From assembly GCA_045637775.1 (NCBI GenBank), contig JAZUAC010000001.1:1-47569 (forward strand): a DNA stretch of 47,569 nt, written 5' to 3'. Under the pieces are notes generated by a model. That model was not told the DNA's origin and ran no database searches. It saw only the letters and a list, made by a program, of their open reading frames with translations. Position 1 is the first letter of the stretch, and each line of letters opens with the position of its first letter. This DNA is from UMGS172 sp045637775. Lineage in GTDB: Bacteria; Bacillota; Clostridia; Oscillospirales; Acutalibacteraceae. Below, in pieces: positions 40,574 through 47,569 of the stretch. Position numbers and translations under genes: made by a program.

Positions 40574-40583
40574 TTCAATACAT

Positions 40584-40609
40584 AAAGCCACCGCTTTTGC
40601 GGTGGCTTT
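40584..40609. terminator. Terminator of the rsmD-coaD run
   Basis: AAAGCCACCGC pairs with GCGGTGGCTTT around TTTT. Confidence 0.85.
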
Positions 40610-40630
40610 GATTATATAGAAATAAATTAT

Positions 40631-40710
40631 AGAAGATTTTTCACTTGCGTTCAGAATGTCATAGACTATAACTTTTTGTTATTCTGAGCATTAGGCGAAG
40701 AATCTTTTTT
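40631..40710. repeat. Degenerate intergenic inverted repeat
   Basis: AGATTTTTC.CT.GCG..CAGAATG.CA on the left is imperfectly complementary to TTATTCTGAGC...GGCGAAGAATCT on the right. It looks like a decayed copy of a dispersed palindrome whose right arm has the form TTCTGAGC...GAAGAATCT. The rest of the gap to asnB is AT-rich without other features. Confidence 0.5.
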
Positions 40711-40827
40711 TATAAAATTATCATTTGAGAAAAACTATATCGCAAAAACTTAAAATTTGAGCAAAAAACTGCCATATTCTGCATAGAATACTAATGATAA
40801 AATTTTTGTGTCTTAAAGGGAGATTTT

Positions 40828-42651
40828 ATGTGTTCGATATGCGGAATGATTGATTTTAAACAAAAGCCGTCGGAGGAATTGCTCGATAAAATGGGTGCCG
40901 TTATGAAGTCGCGTGGACCTGATGCAACCGAACGGTTTTGCGACCAAATTGTTGCATTGCACCACAACCGATTGAGTGTAATGGATCCCAAAAACGGACG
41001 GCAACCGATGACGGCGGTTTTTGAGGGTAGGGAATATGTGATTGTTTATAACGGTGAGATATATAATTCGCCTGAGCTTCGCAAAGAGTTAGAGCCTTAC
41101 GGTGCTACTTTTAAAACCAACTGCGACACCGAAACGGTGCTTTGGAGTTACATTATTTTCGGTAATGAATGCCCTAAAAAGCTCAATGGAATCTTCAGCT
41201 TTGCGGTGTATGATATACATGACCGAAAGGTGTTTTTTGCGCGTGACCGACTTGGTGTTAAGCCGTTTTTCTTTGCTGAAAATGACGGTGGATTCATGTT
41301 CGCATCCGAGATAAAAGCGTTGCTACAAAACCCCAAAATATCGCGTAAGGTTGACAGAGAAGGTCTTTGGCAGTTGATATTTTTAAGTCCTGTGACGCTT
41401 GCAGGAAGTGGCGTTTTCAGCGATATAAAGGAGCTGAAGCCTGCCGAATGTGCAGAAATGTCCGAAAGCGGATTAAGGGTCTGGAAATACTGGTTTTTAG
41501 AGGCAAGGCCTTGGTCGGGTGACGCAAAGCTGGCGGCCAACGATGTCGGCGAACTGATAACCGATGCCGTCCGTCGTCAGACCGTCAGCGATGTGCCGTT
41601 GTGCACGTTTTTGTCGGGTGGACTCGATTCCTCGGTTCTGACGGCTTTGGCGGCTGAAATCTACCGTAAGAAAGGAAAAACCTTATCAACCTATTCCTTT
41701 GAATATGAAGGTAACCGCGAAAACTTTAAGCAATCGCTGTTTCAACCGCAGGGCGACGATGAATTTGCACGCTACCTTGCACGTTGGCTGATGACCGACC
41801 ATACCGTTTTGGTGGCACCAAATTTAGAGGTTGCCGACTGCCTATTGCCTGCGACCGATGCCCGAGATTTCCCCGGTCAGGCTGATATCGATTCATCGCT
41901 TTTGCTGTTCTGTAAGCAGGTGAAAAAACATCATACCGTTGCCATTTCGGGTGAGTGCTCGGACGAGATTTTCGGCGGTTATCCGTGGTTCTACCGACCC
42001 GAAATGCTCTATCGCGATTTCTTCCCGTGGATACATGAGCCTATGGCAAGGGCAAGCATTTTCCGTTCCGATTTTACCCATGCCGATGAGGGTTTTGGAT
42101 ATTTGTCGGCGGAGTATAAGAAAATTATCAACGACTGCCCGACACTGCCTTGGGATTCAGACAGTATGCGTCAGTCACGCGTTGCAACCTGCCTGTCGGT
42201 AGGGTATTTTATGACATCGCTGCTCGAAAGAAAAGACCGAATGAGTATGTATTCGGGATTAGAGGTCAGAGTGCCGTTTGCCGACCATCGAATTTTGGAA
42301 TATGTGTATAATGTGCCGTGGGAGATAAAGTTCCAAAACGGTGTGGAAAAGGCACTTTTGCGCAATTCCATGACCAAATATCTGCCCGAGAAAATACTGT
42401 GGCGTAAAAAGAGTCCGTACCCCAAAACCCACTCACCGCAGTACCGCGAAAAGGTTACTGCAATGCTAAAAAGTCGACTTGACCGACACGGAATTTTGTC
42501 AGAGGTTATTGATAAAAATGTGCTTGAATCGGTGTTGTCAGGTGAGGATAAAACCTGGTTCGGCCAGTTGATGTCAACACCTCAGCTCATCGCATGGCTT
42601 ATACAGTTTGACTACTGGGTAGAAAAATATAACGTTGAGTTTGAGGGTTGA
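40828..42651 (+). CDS. asnB: Asparagine synthetase (glutamine-hydrolysing)
   Basis: AsnB makes asparagine from aspartate, glutamine and ATP. The 607 residues start MCSICGM, so Cys2 becomes the N-terminal nucleophile of the glutaminase domain. RGPDATERF, HHNRLSVMDP and YNGEIYN follow. The synthetase domain has the PP-loop FLSGGLDSSVLTALAAEI and GECSDEIFGGYPWFY. ERKDRMSMYSGLEVRVPFAD near the end is the family signature. The ATG follows AAAGGGAG. It is transcribed alone after the intergenic repeat. No regulator is visible upstream. Confidence 0.94.
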   Translation: MCSICGMIDFKQKPSEELLDKMGAVMKSRGPDATERFCDQIVALHHNRLSVMDPKNGRQPMTAVFEGREYVIVYNGEIYNSPELRKELEPYGATFKTNCDTETVLWSYIIFGNECPKKLNGIFSFAVYDIHDRKVFFARDRLGVKPFFFAENDGGFMFASEIKALLQNPKISRKVDREGLWQLIFLSPVTLAGSGVFSDIKELKPAECAEMSESGLRVWKYWFLEARPWSGDAKLAANDVGELITDAVRRQTVSDVPLCTFLSGGLDSSVLTALAAEIYRKKGKTLSTYSFEYEGNRENFKQSLFQPQGDDEFARYLARWLMTDHTVLVAPNLEVADCLLPATDARDFPGQADIDSSLLLFCKQVKKHHTVAISGECSDEIFGGYPWFYRPEMLYRDFFPWIHEPMARASIFRSDFTHADEGFGYLSAEYKKIINDCPTLPWDSDSMRQSRVATCLSVGYFMTSLLERKDRMSMYSGLEVRVPFADHRILEYVYNVPWEIKFQNGVEKALLRNSMTKYLPEKILWRKKSPYPKTHSPQYREKVTAMLKSRLDRHGILSEVIDKNVLESVLSGEDKTWFGQLMSTPQLIAWLIQFDYWVEKYNVEFEG

Positions 42652-42703
42652 AACCGTAAAAATTACAAAATATTACAGTTTGATTTCAAATTTGTTACAA
42701 CCG

Positions 42704-42732
42704 TTGACTTTGTGATTTGTGTAAACTATAAT
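42704..42732 (+). promoter_or_regulatory. Promoter of the LRR protein gene
   Basis: TTGACT (42704-42709) and TATAAT (42727-42732) are 17 bases apart. Confidence 0.78.
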
Positions 42733-42774
42733 GACGGTAGATTACAAAGTATAGACTAAAGGCGGTTGTGAGCA

Positions 42775-43842
42775 ATGAAAAGGCGGATAGCGGTAGTATT
42801 ACTGGTGGTTTTGTGCTCAGTTGTTGTGTTTTGGGGAATTAAATATGACGGCGGTTGGTCGGGTGCAACGTCCAACGGCTCGTCGTCGGTTCACAGCGTC
42901 ACTTCGGCATCGTTTAGGCTTGAGGTGACGGAAACCTCGTCCGACGATTTTCTTAAATTCTACGATTATATAGAGGATGAAAACTACCGTTGGTATATTG
43001 ATGACGATTGTGCGATAATCGACCGTTCCTACAACACCGAAGCCGAGCATATCGACGTGCCGAGCGAGCTTTCGGGGTGCCCTGTGACAACGCTCGACGG
43101 TGACGTGTTTTATCAGCATACTTTATTGAAGTCCGTCACTCTGCCTGACACGCTGAAAACGATCGACGGCGCGGCATTTTATCGCTGTTATTCCTTGGAG
43201 GAAATAACCATACCTAAATCGGTCGAGGTCATAAACAACAATCCGTTCTTCCGTGCATCGTCTCTTGAAAACATTTACGTGGAGGAGGGGAATGAACATT
43301 TCGTATCGGTTGACGGTGTGCTGTTAGACAAAGAGATGCGTAACCTTATCGCGTATCCCGAGGGGTCACCGCGTACCGAGTATTCCATTCCCGAGGGTGT
43401 GGAGTACACCGATTTCGGATACAGCGTCCGTAATTTGAGAAAGCTGATTATTCCCGCAAGCCTTAAAGAGGTTTATGAGGGTGTGGTCTCATATCTTGCA
43501 GAATACTCCGTTCACCCCGATAACCCGCTTTTTTGCTCGGTTGACGGCGTTTTGTATGACAAGTCCGAGGAAACGTTGCTGTATTATCCGATGCAGTTAC
43601 TGTCCGAAATGGAGGTTTTGGTCATTCCCGAGGGAGTGAAATACATTGATAGCGGTGCGTTTTTCGGATTTGGATCCTACGGTACAAAGCTCAAGGAGAT
43701 ACACTTTCCGTCCACCGTGGTTGTGATTAGTCGTAATTCTCTGTGGTACGGTAATAAAGAGCTTACCTTTGTCGGAGAAAAGGGCTCGGCGGTCGAGCAA
43801 TATGCCGAGGATAATAATATTGAATTCCGCGTTGCCGATTGA
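42775..43842 (+). CDS. BspA-type leucine-rich-repeat surface protein
   Basis: The 355-residue protein has a signal or membrane-anchor helix (RRIAVVLLVVLCSVVVFWGI) and a Ser-rich linker. It then has LRR_5 (BspA-type) repeats from about residue 85: HTLLKSVTLPDTLKTIDGAAF, YSLEEITIPKSVEVI, ...LRKLIIPASLKEVYEG, ...MEVLVIPEGVKYIDSGAF and LKEIHFPSTVVVI. Two spacer blocks share the pattern NxxF.SVDGVL.DK and YP. The last 20 residues (GSAVEQYAEDNNIEF) match the usual end of such proteins. Proteins of this type are exported and often bind host or polysaccharide ligands, but the ligand here is unknown. It has no cell-wall sorting signal. Confidence 0.82.
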   Translation: MKRRIAVVLLVVLCSVVVFWGIKYDGGWSGATSNGSSSVHSVTSASFRLEVTETSSDDFLKFYDYIEDENYRWYIDDDCAIIDRSYNTEAEHIDVPSELSGCPVTTLDGDVFYQHTLLKSVTLPDTLKTIDGAAFYRCYSLEEITIPKSVEVINNNPFFRASSLENIYVEEGNEHFVSVDGVLLDKEMRNLIAYPEGSPRTEYSIPEGVEYTDFGYSVRNLRKLIIPASLKEVYEGVVSYLAEYSVHPDNPLFCSVDGVLYDKSEETLLYYPMQLLSEMEVLVIPEGVKYIDSGAFFGFGSYGTKLKEIHFPSTVVVISRNSLWYGNKELTFVGEKGSAVEQYAEDNNIEFRVAD

Positions 43843-43858
43843 GCGACCGCTGTTATAA

Positions 43859-43919
43859 GGGGAGGGGTTGCCCCTCCCGTGAAATTGACTATGGTTTCAC
43901 GGGAGGCGAAACGCCTCCC
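43859..43919 (+). promoter_or_regulatory. Three mutually exclusive hairpins between LRR and lipoprotein genes
   Basis: GGGAGGGG (43860-43867) pairs with CCCCTCCC (43871-43878). CCTCCCGTGAAA (43873-43884) pairs with TTTCACGGGAGG (43895-43906). GGGAGGCG (43901-43908) pairs with CGCCTCCC (43912-43919). Neighbouring stems share bases and cannot coexist, the layout of an attenuator, though a plain double terminator is also possible. Confidence 0.55.
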
Positions 43920-43947
43920 TTTAGGTGTGTCTCTTTTATACGTGCCG

Positions 43948-43976
43948 TTGACTTTTTATGGGGAATATGGTAAAAT
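43948..43976 (+). promoter_or_regulatory. Promoter of the SecD-head-like lipoprotein gene
   Basis: TTGACT (43948-43953) and TAAAAT (43971-43976) are 17 bases apart. Confidence 0.72.
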
Positions 43977-44006
43977 TTAGATGTAAAAAGTGAAGGGGGT
44001 TCGGAT

Positions 44007-44474
44007 ATGAAAAGAATGTTTGCATTATGCGTTGCATTAGTACTTATTGTAGGCTGTTTTGTCGGTTGTGCGGCAGAGGTTAAGAATAAAAAGCCTTCGT
44101 CAGGTGAACAGAATACAACAAGTGTTTCCTCTGTTGAAACTCATAATGCACGTTTTAAGATTCTGGACACAAAGGGCAATACCGTTATCACCGAAAACCA
44201 TATCTATGAGGCTAATGTCGGCGATGGTACTGTGAACGGTAAGTATTATGTACATTTGAAGCTTGACCGCACAGGAACCGAACTTTTAAAATATGTAACA
44301 TCCCAAAGTATTGGTAAAAAACTTCCGTTTTATCTTGACGGTGAGCTGATTTTTGAACCGAAGGTTAATCTCGCGATTGAAGACGGCGAATTTCATATCA
44401 CAGTTGATACAAGGGAGGAAGCTGAGAAAATTTACAACGGAATCTCTGCGGCTATGCACGGTGAAGGAAAATGA
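44007..44474 (+). CDS. Lipoprotein with a SecDF P1-head-like domain
   Basis: The 155-residue protein has a lipoprotein signal (RMFALCVALVLIVGCFVGC, Cys about 21) and a low-complexity linker. Residues about 60-150 resemble the head part of the SecD P1 domain: YYVHLKLDRTGTELLKYVT, SIGKKLPFYLDGELIFEPKV and FHITVDTREEAEKI. These follow the SecD pattern GxxxFxxLTxxNxGxxLAIxLDGxxxxxPxV. The similarity is my reading of the pattern. Its meaning is open, because SecD itself and its membrane part are absent. The ATG has AAGGGGG upstream. It overlaps the next gene by 4 bases (ATGA), so the two are translated together. Confidence 0.65.
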   Translation: MKRMFALCVALVLIVGCFVGCAAEVKNKKPSSGEQNTTSVSSVETHNARFKILDTKGNTVITENHIYEANVGDGTVNGKYYVHLKLDRTGTELLKYVTSQSIGKKLPFYLDGELIFEPKVNLAIEDGEFHITVDTREEAEKIYNGISAAMHGEGK

Positions 44475-44836
44475 CAAGAGAAGATATAATCGGTTATGCC
44501 GAATCGCTTTTGGATGCGGTTTGTGACCATCCGTTCAGCGAGGATTTTGTCACCACTGTTTTGCGTCATAAATCAAGCAAAAAGTGGTTTGGTATATTGC
44601 TCAAAGCACCGTGTGACAAAGTAGGGGTCAGTGGTGAGGGAGAGGTTGATGTTTTGAACCTTAAATGCGACCCTGTTTTGTCAAAGGGCTTGTTTGCAAG
44701 CTATAAGGGAATCGTGCCCGCATACCATATGAACAAGTATCATTGGATATCGGTGGTGCTGGACAGCGATGTTTCGTTTGATGAGGTCAAGGGACTTATA
44801 GAATTAAGCTATTCACTGACCAAAACAAAAATTTAA
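44471..44836 (+). CDS. MmcQ/YjbR family protein
   Basis: The 121 residues match the small YjbR/MmcQ (DUF419) family: REDIIGYAESLLDAVCDHPF, WFGILLKAP with VDVLNLKCDPVL, and HMNKYHWISVVLDSDVSFDEV at the end. These proteins have a fold like a DNA-binding domain (CyaY-like), and a function in DNA repair or regulation has been suggested but is not established. It starts within the stop codon of the lipoprotein gene (ATGA) and ends 35 bases before the large surface protein. Confidence 0.85.
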   Translation: MTREDIIGYAESLLDAVCDHPFSEDFVTTVLRHKSSKKWFGILLKAPCDKVGVSGEGEVDVLNLKCDPVLSKGLFASYKGIVPAYHMNKYHWISVVLDSDVSFDEVKGLIELSYSLTKTKI

Positions 44837-44871
44837 AAAGGCTTAACATTTTAATGAGCGAGGGAAAAGTT

Positions 44872-47253
44872 ATGGATGTTAACAACAATATGAGCAACAA
44901 TCCCGGTGATAATCTTAATGACAATATGGGTGGAGAAGGCTATATTTGTCCTAATTGCCAAGCGGTGTTTGATGTGAGATTCGGTGCTTGCCCGAGATGT
45001 GGCATGCCCGTAAAGGTTAACGCGGAACAAGGCAAGAAAAAGATGAGCTCGGGCAAGCTTGTCATAATCATTGTGTCCATTGTGTTGGCTTGTCTTGTGG
45101 CACTGGGCGGTATTGCTTTTGCGATGATTGCTTTGTTTAACAAAACAGGTGTAGCGAAAAAGGATACCAGTGCTACAGTTAATGCTCCAACCCAAGATGT
45201 AAAGCTGACCGAGCAGGAGATAATCAACGCCTGTGATCTTATTGATTATTCAGTTATTGCCGACGCGTTTGACTCCTATGTACCGTCAAGTTATAAAGGT
45301 GCTATGCAAACACTTGTAACCGATGCCGATGACAATGGCCGCTTGGAAATGTTTGTGGATATACCTATGACTGATAACTCGAATGATAGAAATAGTTTTT
45401 CTAAAACAGGTGCTTTTTGGTTTGATATAGCAAATCCTAATAACTCGTCATATGATTACACTGCCAAAGCTGATACATATGAGTTTTATACTGATGATGA
45501 TGGTAATGTTTATTATATTGGTTTAAATTCCCTCAAAGGGTATAGTGAGACTATTTCCAAGTGGACAAGCAATGGATTTGTTGAAATTGGCTATTATTTA
45601 GAAAGTTGGGAAAGAGAAATAAATGAAAATGTTTTCCGAGAAGCTAATTTCAACGGTAAAACCCTTTCCAGTTTCGATGAGTTTAATGCCGAAAAGAGCA
45701 AGTTGGGCTTGAAGAGAATAAGCGGTTCTAACAGTCGGTATTTATCTAATTATTTTTATACATCGAAACCCGAAGATGTTATCGGTGCGTACAAAAACAG
45801 GATTACCGGCTTAAATAACGGTTCAAGATATATTTCACAGGATTACGATAACGATGGCGAAGACGAGTATTTATTTATCGTAAGATATAGCACTGATTCA
45901 TGGTTGGATGTGCTACTTGAGGCGCAAAACAGAGAGCAAACAAAAGATTGGGAAGACTATGAACCGTATGTGCCGGATGAAAACTATGATTACCGACGTG
46001 AAGGTTATGTTTATGCAGATGTCGATGAAAAAGGTGTGGTTTTCCATTGTGTCACCTCGACATATGTAGACCACGGTTATGAAACAAACATATCATGGAA
46101 TAACAGCACATTGAAAATTGAGTTTTTGGTTCCTTATTCAGAGCCTATAATTTGCGAATATTTTTGCGAAAGCGCTAAAGATACAAGAGTACAACTTGAA
46201 AGAAATGATAATGAGTACGGTGATATAGCCAAACGTTATATTGATTATATTTATAACCGTTTTCAAGGGGTGGCAGTCGAAACAAAACCGGTAATAAAAA
46301 TAAAATACTCCGATTTGTGTGACATTCCGGGCAAAGAGTGTGTCTTAGTCGTTAATGATTGTTCGGGAAGTTATGTTGAGGTCTGCACCTTCTATTGCGG
46401 AAGGGTTGTTGTACTTTATCGGTTGTATGAAAATGAAGGTTCTGTCTTTTTGACCAATATCGGTGGTAAAGAGCATATTATGTATTACAGTCAGGAGAGG
46501 TTTGATGATTTTGGCGTTGGTACAAACTATTGCTATAAAACTATAAGATTCAACCAAAACTGCCGACCGATATACCACGATTATCAAAGTATAACGATTT
46601 ATGATAATACACCGCCTACTGAAAATCATAACGCTTTCTTTAACGGCTTTAATGCTTTGCTTGCCACTGCCAAGGTCTGTCTTGATAACTACGAGTTGAC
46701 AGGCTATAAGTATATGCAGGAAAGTGATATAAATGTTTCGGGCGATGAGCAGAGCAAGTATCTTGTTATCTCCAATTGCAACCGTACTAAATCGGGATTT
46801 GTTCATATTCAGGATATTGAATCGTGGCTCAATTTCCGCGAGGGACCCTCTACCAAATATAATAAGATTTTGTTAGATTCCGCCGACTCCAAGAGCTTTG
46901 TAAAGCAGGCAAAAGGCTCGGCTGTAACGGTAATTGATACTGTCAACACAGGGGATGAGAAGAACCCGGTTTGGGTTAAGATACAGATCAAGTATGCTGA
47001 CCGCACCTTGGTGGGTTATTCATCGCAGAATTATATCGATATCCCCAGTATCAAGCATATTGGTGTAGGTGAGTCGTTTGCCATCGCTGCCGATACCAAT
47101 GACAGTGGACTTAGTTGGTCGTGTAACGATTCAAGTGTTCTTTCGGTAGACCGGTCAACAGGAAGGGTTACAGGCGTAAAACGCGGACTTGTTTTGGTGA
47201 CCGTCCGTTCAAGCAGCGGACTTAGTGATTCGTGTCTTGTTATGGTTGATTGA
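44872..47253 (+). CDS. Zinc-ribbon, membrane, SH3b and BIG2 surface protein
   Basis: I do not know a named family for the whole protein. I start at ATG 44872 (793 residues), 7 bases after GAGGG; the in-frame ATG at 44854 lacks such a site. A four-Cys zinc ribbon (GYICPNCQAVF and GACPRCGMP, about 24-45) is followed by a membrane helix (KLVIIIVSIVLACLVALGGI). A long outer part has repeated short acidic Ca2+-binding-like stretches (TDADDNGRLEMF, DYDNDGEDEYLF, TDDDGNVYYI). An SH3b-like domain (WLNFREGPSTKYNKIL, about 655-725) and a C-terminal BIG2 domain (SWSCNDSSVLSVDRSTGRVT) end it. The cytoplasmic zinc ribbon and extracellular wall-binding domains suggest a surface sensor or scaffold. It may be co-transcribed with the two genes before it. 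Confidence 0.78.
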   Translation: MDVNNNMSNNPGDNLNDNMGGEGYICPNCQAVFDVRFGACPRCGMPVKVNAEQGKKKMSSGKLVIIIVSIVLACLVALGGIAFAMIALFNKTGVAKKDTSATVNAPTQDVKLTEQEIINACDLIDYSVIADAFDSYVPSSYKGAMQTLVTDADDNGRLEMFVDIPMTDNSNDRNSFSKTGAFWFDIANPNNSSYDYTAKADTYEFYTDDDGNVYYIGLNSLKGYSETISKWTSNGFVEIGYYLESWEREINENVFREANFNGKTLSSFDEFNAEKSKLGLKRISGSNSRYLSNYFYTSKPEDVIGAYKNRITGLNNGSRYISQDYDNDGEDEYLFIVRYSTDSWLDVLLEAQNREQTKDWEDYEPYVPDENYDYRREGYVYADVDEKGVVFHCVTSTYVDHGYETNISWNNSTLKIEFLVPYSEPIICEYFCESAKDTRVQLERNDNEYGDIAKRYIDYIYNRFQGVAVETKPVIKIKYSDLCDIPGKECVLVVNDCSGSYVEVCTFYCGRVVVLYRLYENEGSVFLTNIGGKEHIMYYSQERFDDFGVGTNYCYKTIRFNQNCRPIYHDYQSITIYDNTPPTENHNAFFNGFNALLATAKVCLDNYELTGYKYMQESDINVSGDEQSKYLVISNCNRTKSGFVHIQDIESWLNFREGPSTKYNKILLDSADSKSFVKQAKGSAVTVIDTVNTGDEKNPVWVKIQIKYADRTLVGYSSQNYIDIPSIKHIGVGESFAIAADTNDSGLSWSCNDSSVLSVDRSTGRVTGVKRGLVLVTVRSSSGLSDSCLVMVD

Positions 47254-47348
47254 CCGTGTGCGTTTACATAAAGTTCTAAATAGGTTAAATTGCACACAAA
47301 CATCCAATATTATTATAATAAAATATACTAAAATAAGGCTTTTATTCA

Positions 47349-47377
47349 TTGACAAAAACCGACAGTTTTGATATACT
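47349..47377 (+). promoter_or_regulatory. Promoter of purE
   Basis: TTGACA (47349-47354) and TATACT (47372-47377) are 17 bases apart. RNA should start near 47384, just before the riboswitch. Confidence 0.78.
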
Positions 47378-47384
47378 TATCTCT

Positions 47385-47506
47385 GTGAGGTTTCACGCTA
47401 CTGACGGTATGTGGTTTAACACAATGGGAACGTGAAATTGTATATTGCCGACCGTCTGGGCAGATCTCCGCATTTAAAAAAAGTGGGAGTCTGCCCTTTT
47501 TGTTTT
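47385..47506 (+). promoter_or_regulatory. ZTP riboswitch (pfl motif) with terminator
   Basis: TTTCACG (47391-47397) pairs with CGTGAAA (47431-47437) and encloses ACTGACGG (47400-47407). GACGG of this stretch can pair with CCGTC at the start of the conserved CCGTCTGGGC (47452-47461), the pseudoknot of the ZTP/ZMP-binding pfl motif. The overlapping terminator pairs GGGCAGA.CTCC (47458-47469) with GGGAG.CTGCCC (47485-47496) and has a T-run. ZTP, which signals lack of 10-formyl-THF, would stop the terminator and let purE be read. Confidence 0.82.
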
Positions 47507-47533
47507 CTATAAAAGATTTTGGAGGATTTTAAC

Positions 47534-47569
47534 ATGAAAAAAATCGCAGTTGTTATGGGTAGCGATAGC
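47534..47569 (+). CDS. purE: N5-carboxyaminoimidazole ribonucleotide mutase PurE, first 12 codons
   Basis: The window ends inside this gene. MKKIAVVMGSDS is the standard start of PurE (VVMGSDSD), which converts N5-CAIR to CAIR in purine synthesis. GGAGG lies 8 bases upstream. Only 12 residues are visible, but the ZTP riboswitch before it supports a purine gene. Confidence 0.88.
   Translation, partial: MKKIAVVMGSDS

Noticed and set aside
42663..42699. TTACA repeats before the LRR gene as a WalR or Pho box
   Set aside because: The first two units are 10 and not 11 bases apart and do not fit TGTWAH-N5-TGTWAH or TTHACA-N5. Only a weak resemblance remains.
1..47569. CRISPR arrays, IS elements, prophage or integrase genes
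   Set aside because: No regularly spaced repeats, transposase or integrase motifs were found on either strand. The tRNA-end duplications have no recombinase nearby.

Overview
This window looks like chromosome from a low-to-mid GC, spore-forming member of the Clostridia, most likely an Oscillospirales/Ruminococcaceae-type gut anaerobe. The reasons are an alpha/beta-type small acid-soluble spore protein, WhiA, HPr kinase, sigma-A promoters of the TTGACA/TATAAT kind, strong AGGAGG ribosome sites, and the style of terminators and tRNA-associated repeats. No phage, IS element or CRISPR array is visible. Species cannot be read from the sequence. Functions below come from motif recognition by eye, not from database searches.

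Layout. Positions 1-301 hold the end of a sugar-isomerase-like gene. A minus-strand carbohydrate block (357-5642) follows: an XRE-repressor/sugar-kinase fusion, a MurQ-type etherase and a GH-A-clan glycosidase form a tight operon, with malQ upstream. Next on the minus strand are pgeF, a ComEC-like metallo-beta-lactamase lipoprotein, ligA, a spore protein and a D,D-carboxypeptidase (5668-11415). Plus-strand genes 11532-17208 encode a metallophosphoesterase, a DUF6259-like glycosidase, a Na/Pi cotransporter with a Pho-box-like promoter, and a two-repeat lipoprotein. A P-type Ca2+ ATPase (minus) diverges from a TetR regulator, and between them lies a yybP-ykoY (Mn2+) riboswitch that reads into the TetR gene. 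G5/3D cell-wall protein, comEA and ychF follow.

Positions 24772-35084 are a core block: hprK, glcK, murB, rapZ, whiA (without the usual yvcK), dnaE, pfkA and an odd E2-acyltransferase-fold protein. Then come tRNA-Arg(CCU), a membrane metallophosphoesterase, smpB, an esterase, tmRNA, rsmD, coaD, a SepIVA-like coiled-coil gene, asnB, an LRR protein, a SecD-head-like lipoprotein, an MmcQ/YjbR protein and a large zinc-ribbon/SH3/BIG2 surface protein. The window ends in a ZTP riboswitch and the first 12 codons of purE.

Themes. Sugar uptake and glycolysis control (hprK, glcK, pfkA, malQ, kinase-MurQ-GH) sit beside cell-wall synthesis and remodelling (murB, carboxypeptidase, 3D protein). The most unusual items are: (1) two roughly 145-bp structured elements, one next to tRNA-Arg and one next to tmRNA, each ending in a copy of its neighbour's 3' end; (2) the Mn2+ riboswitch in front of a TetR gene; (3) the repressor-kinase/variant-MurQ/GH operon; (4) an E2-fold protein that has lost its catalytic His and Asp; (5) a perfect 18-bp palindrome filling the spacer of the ligA promoter.
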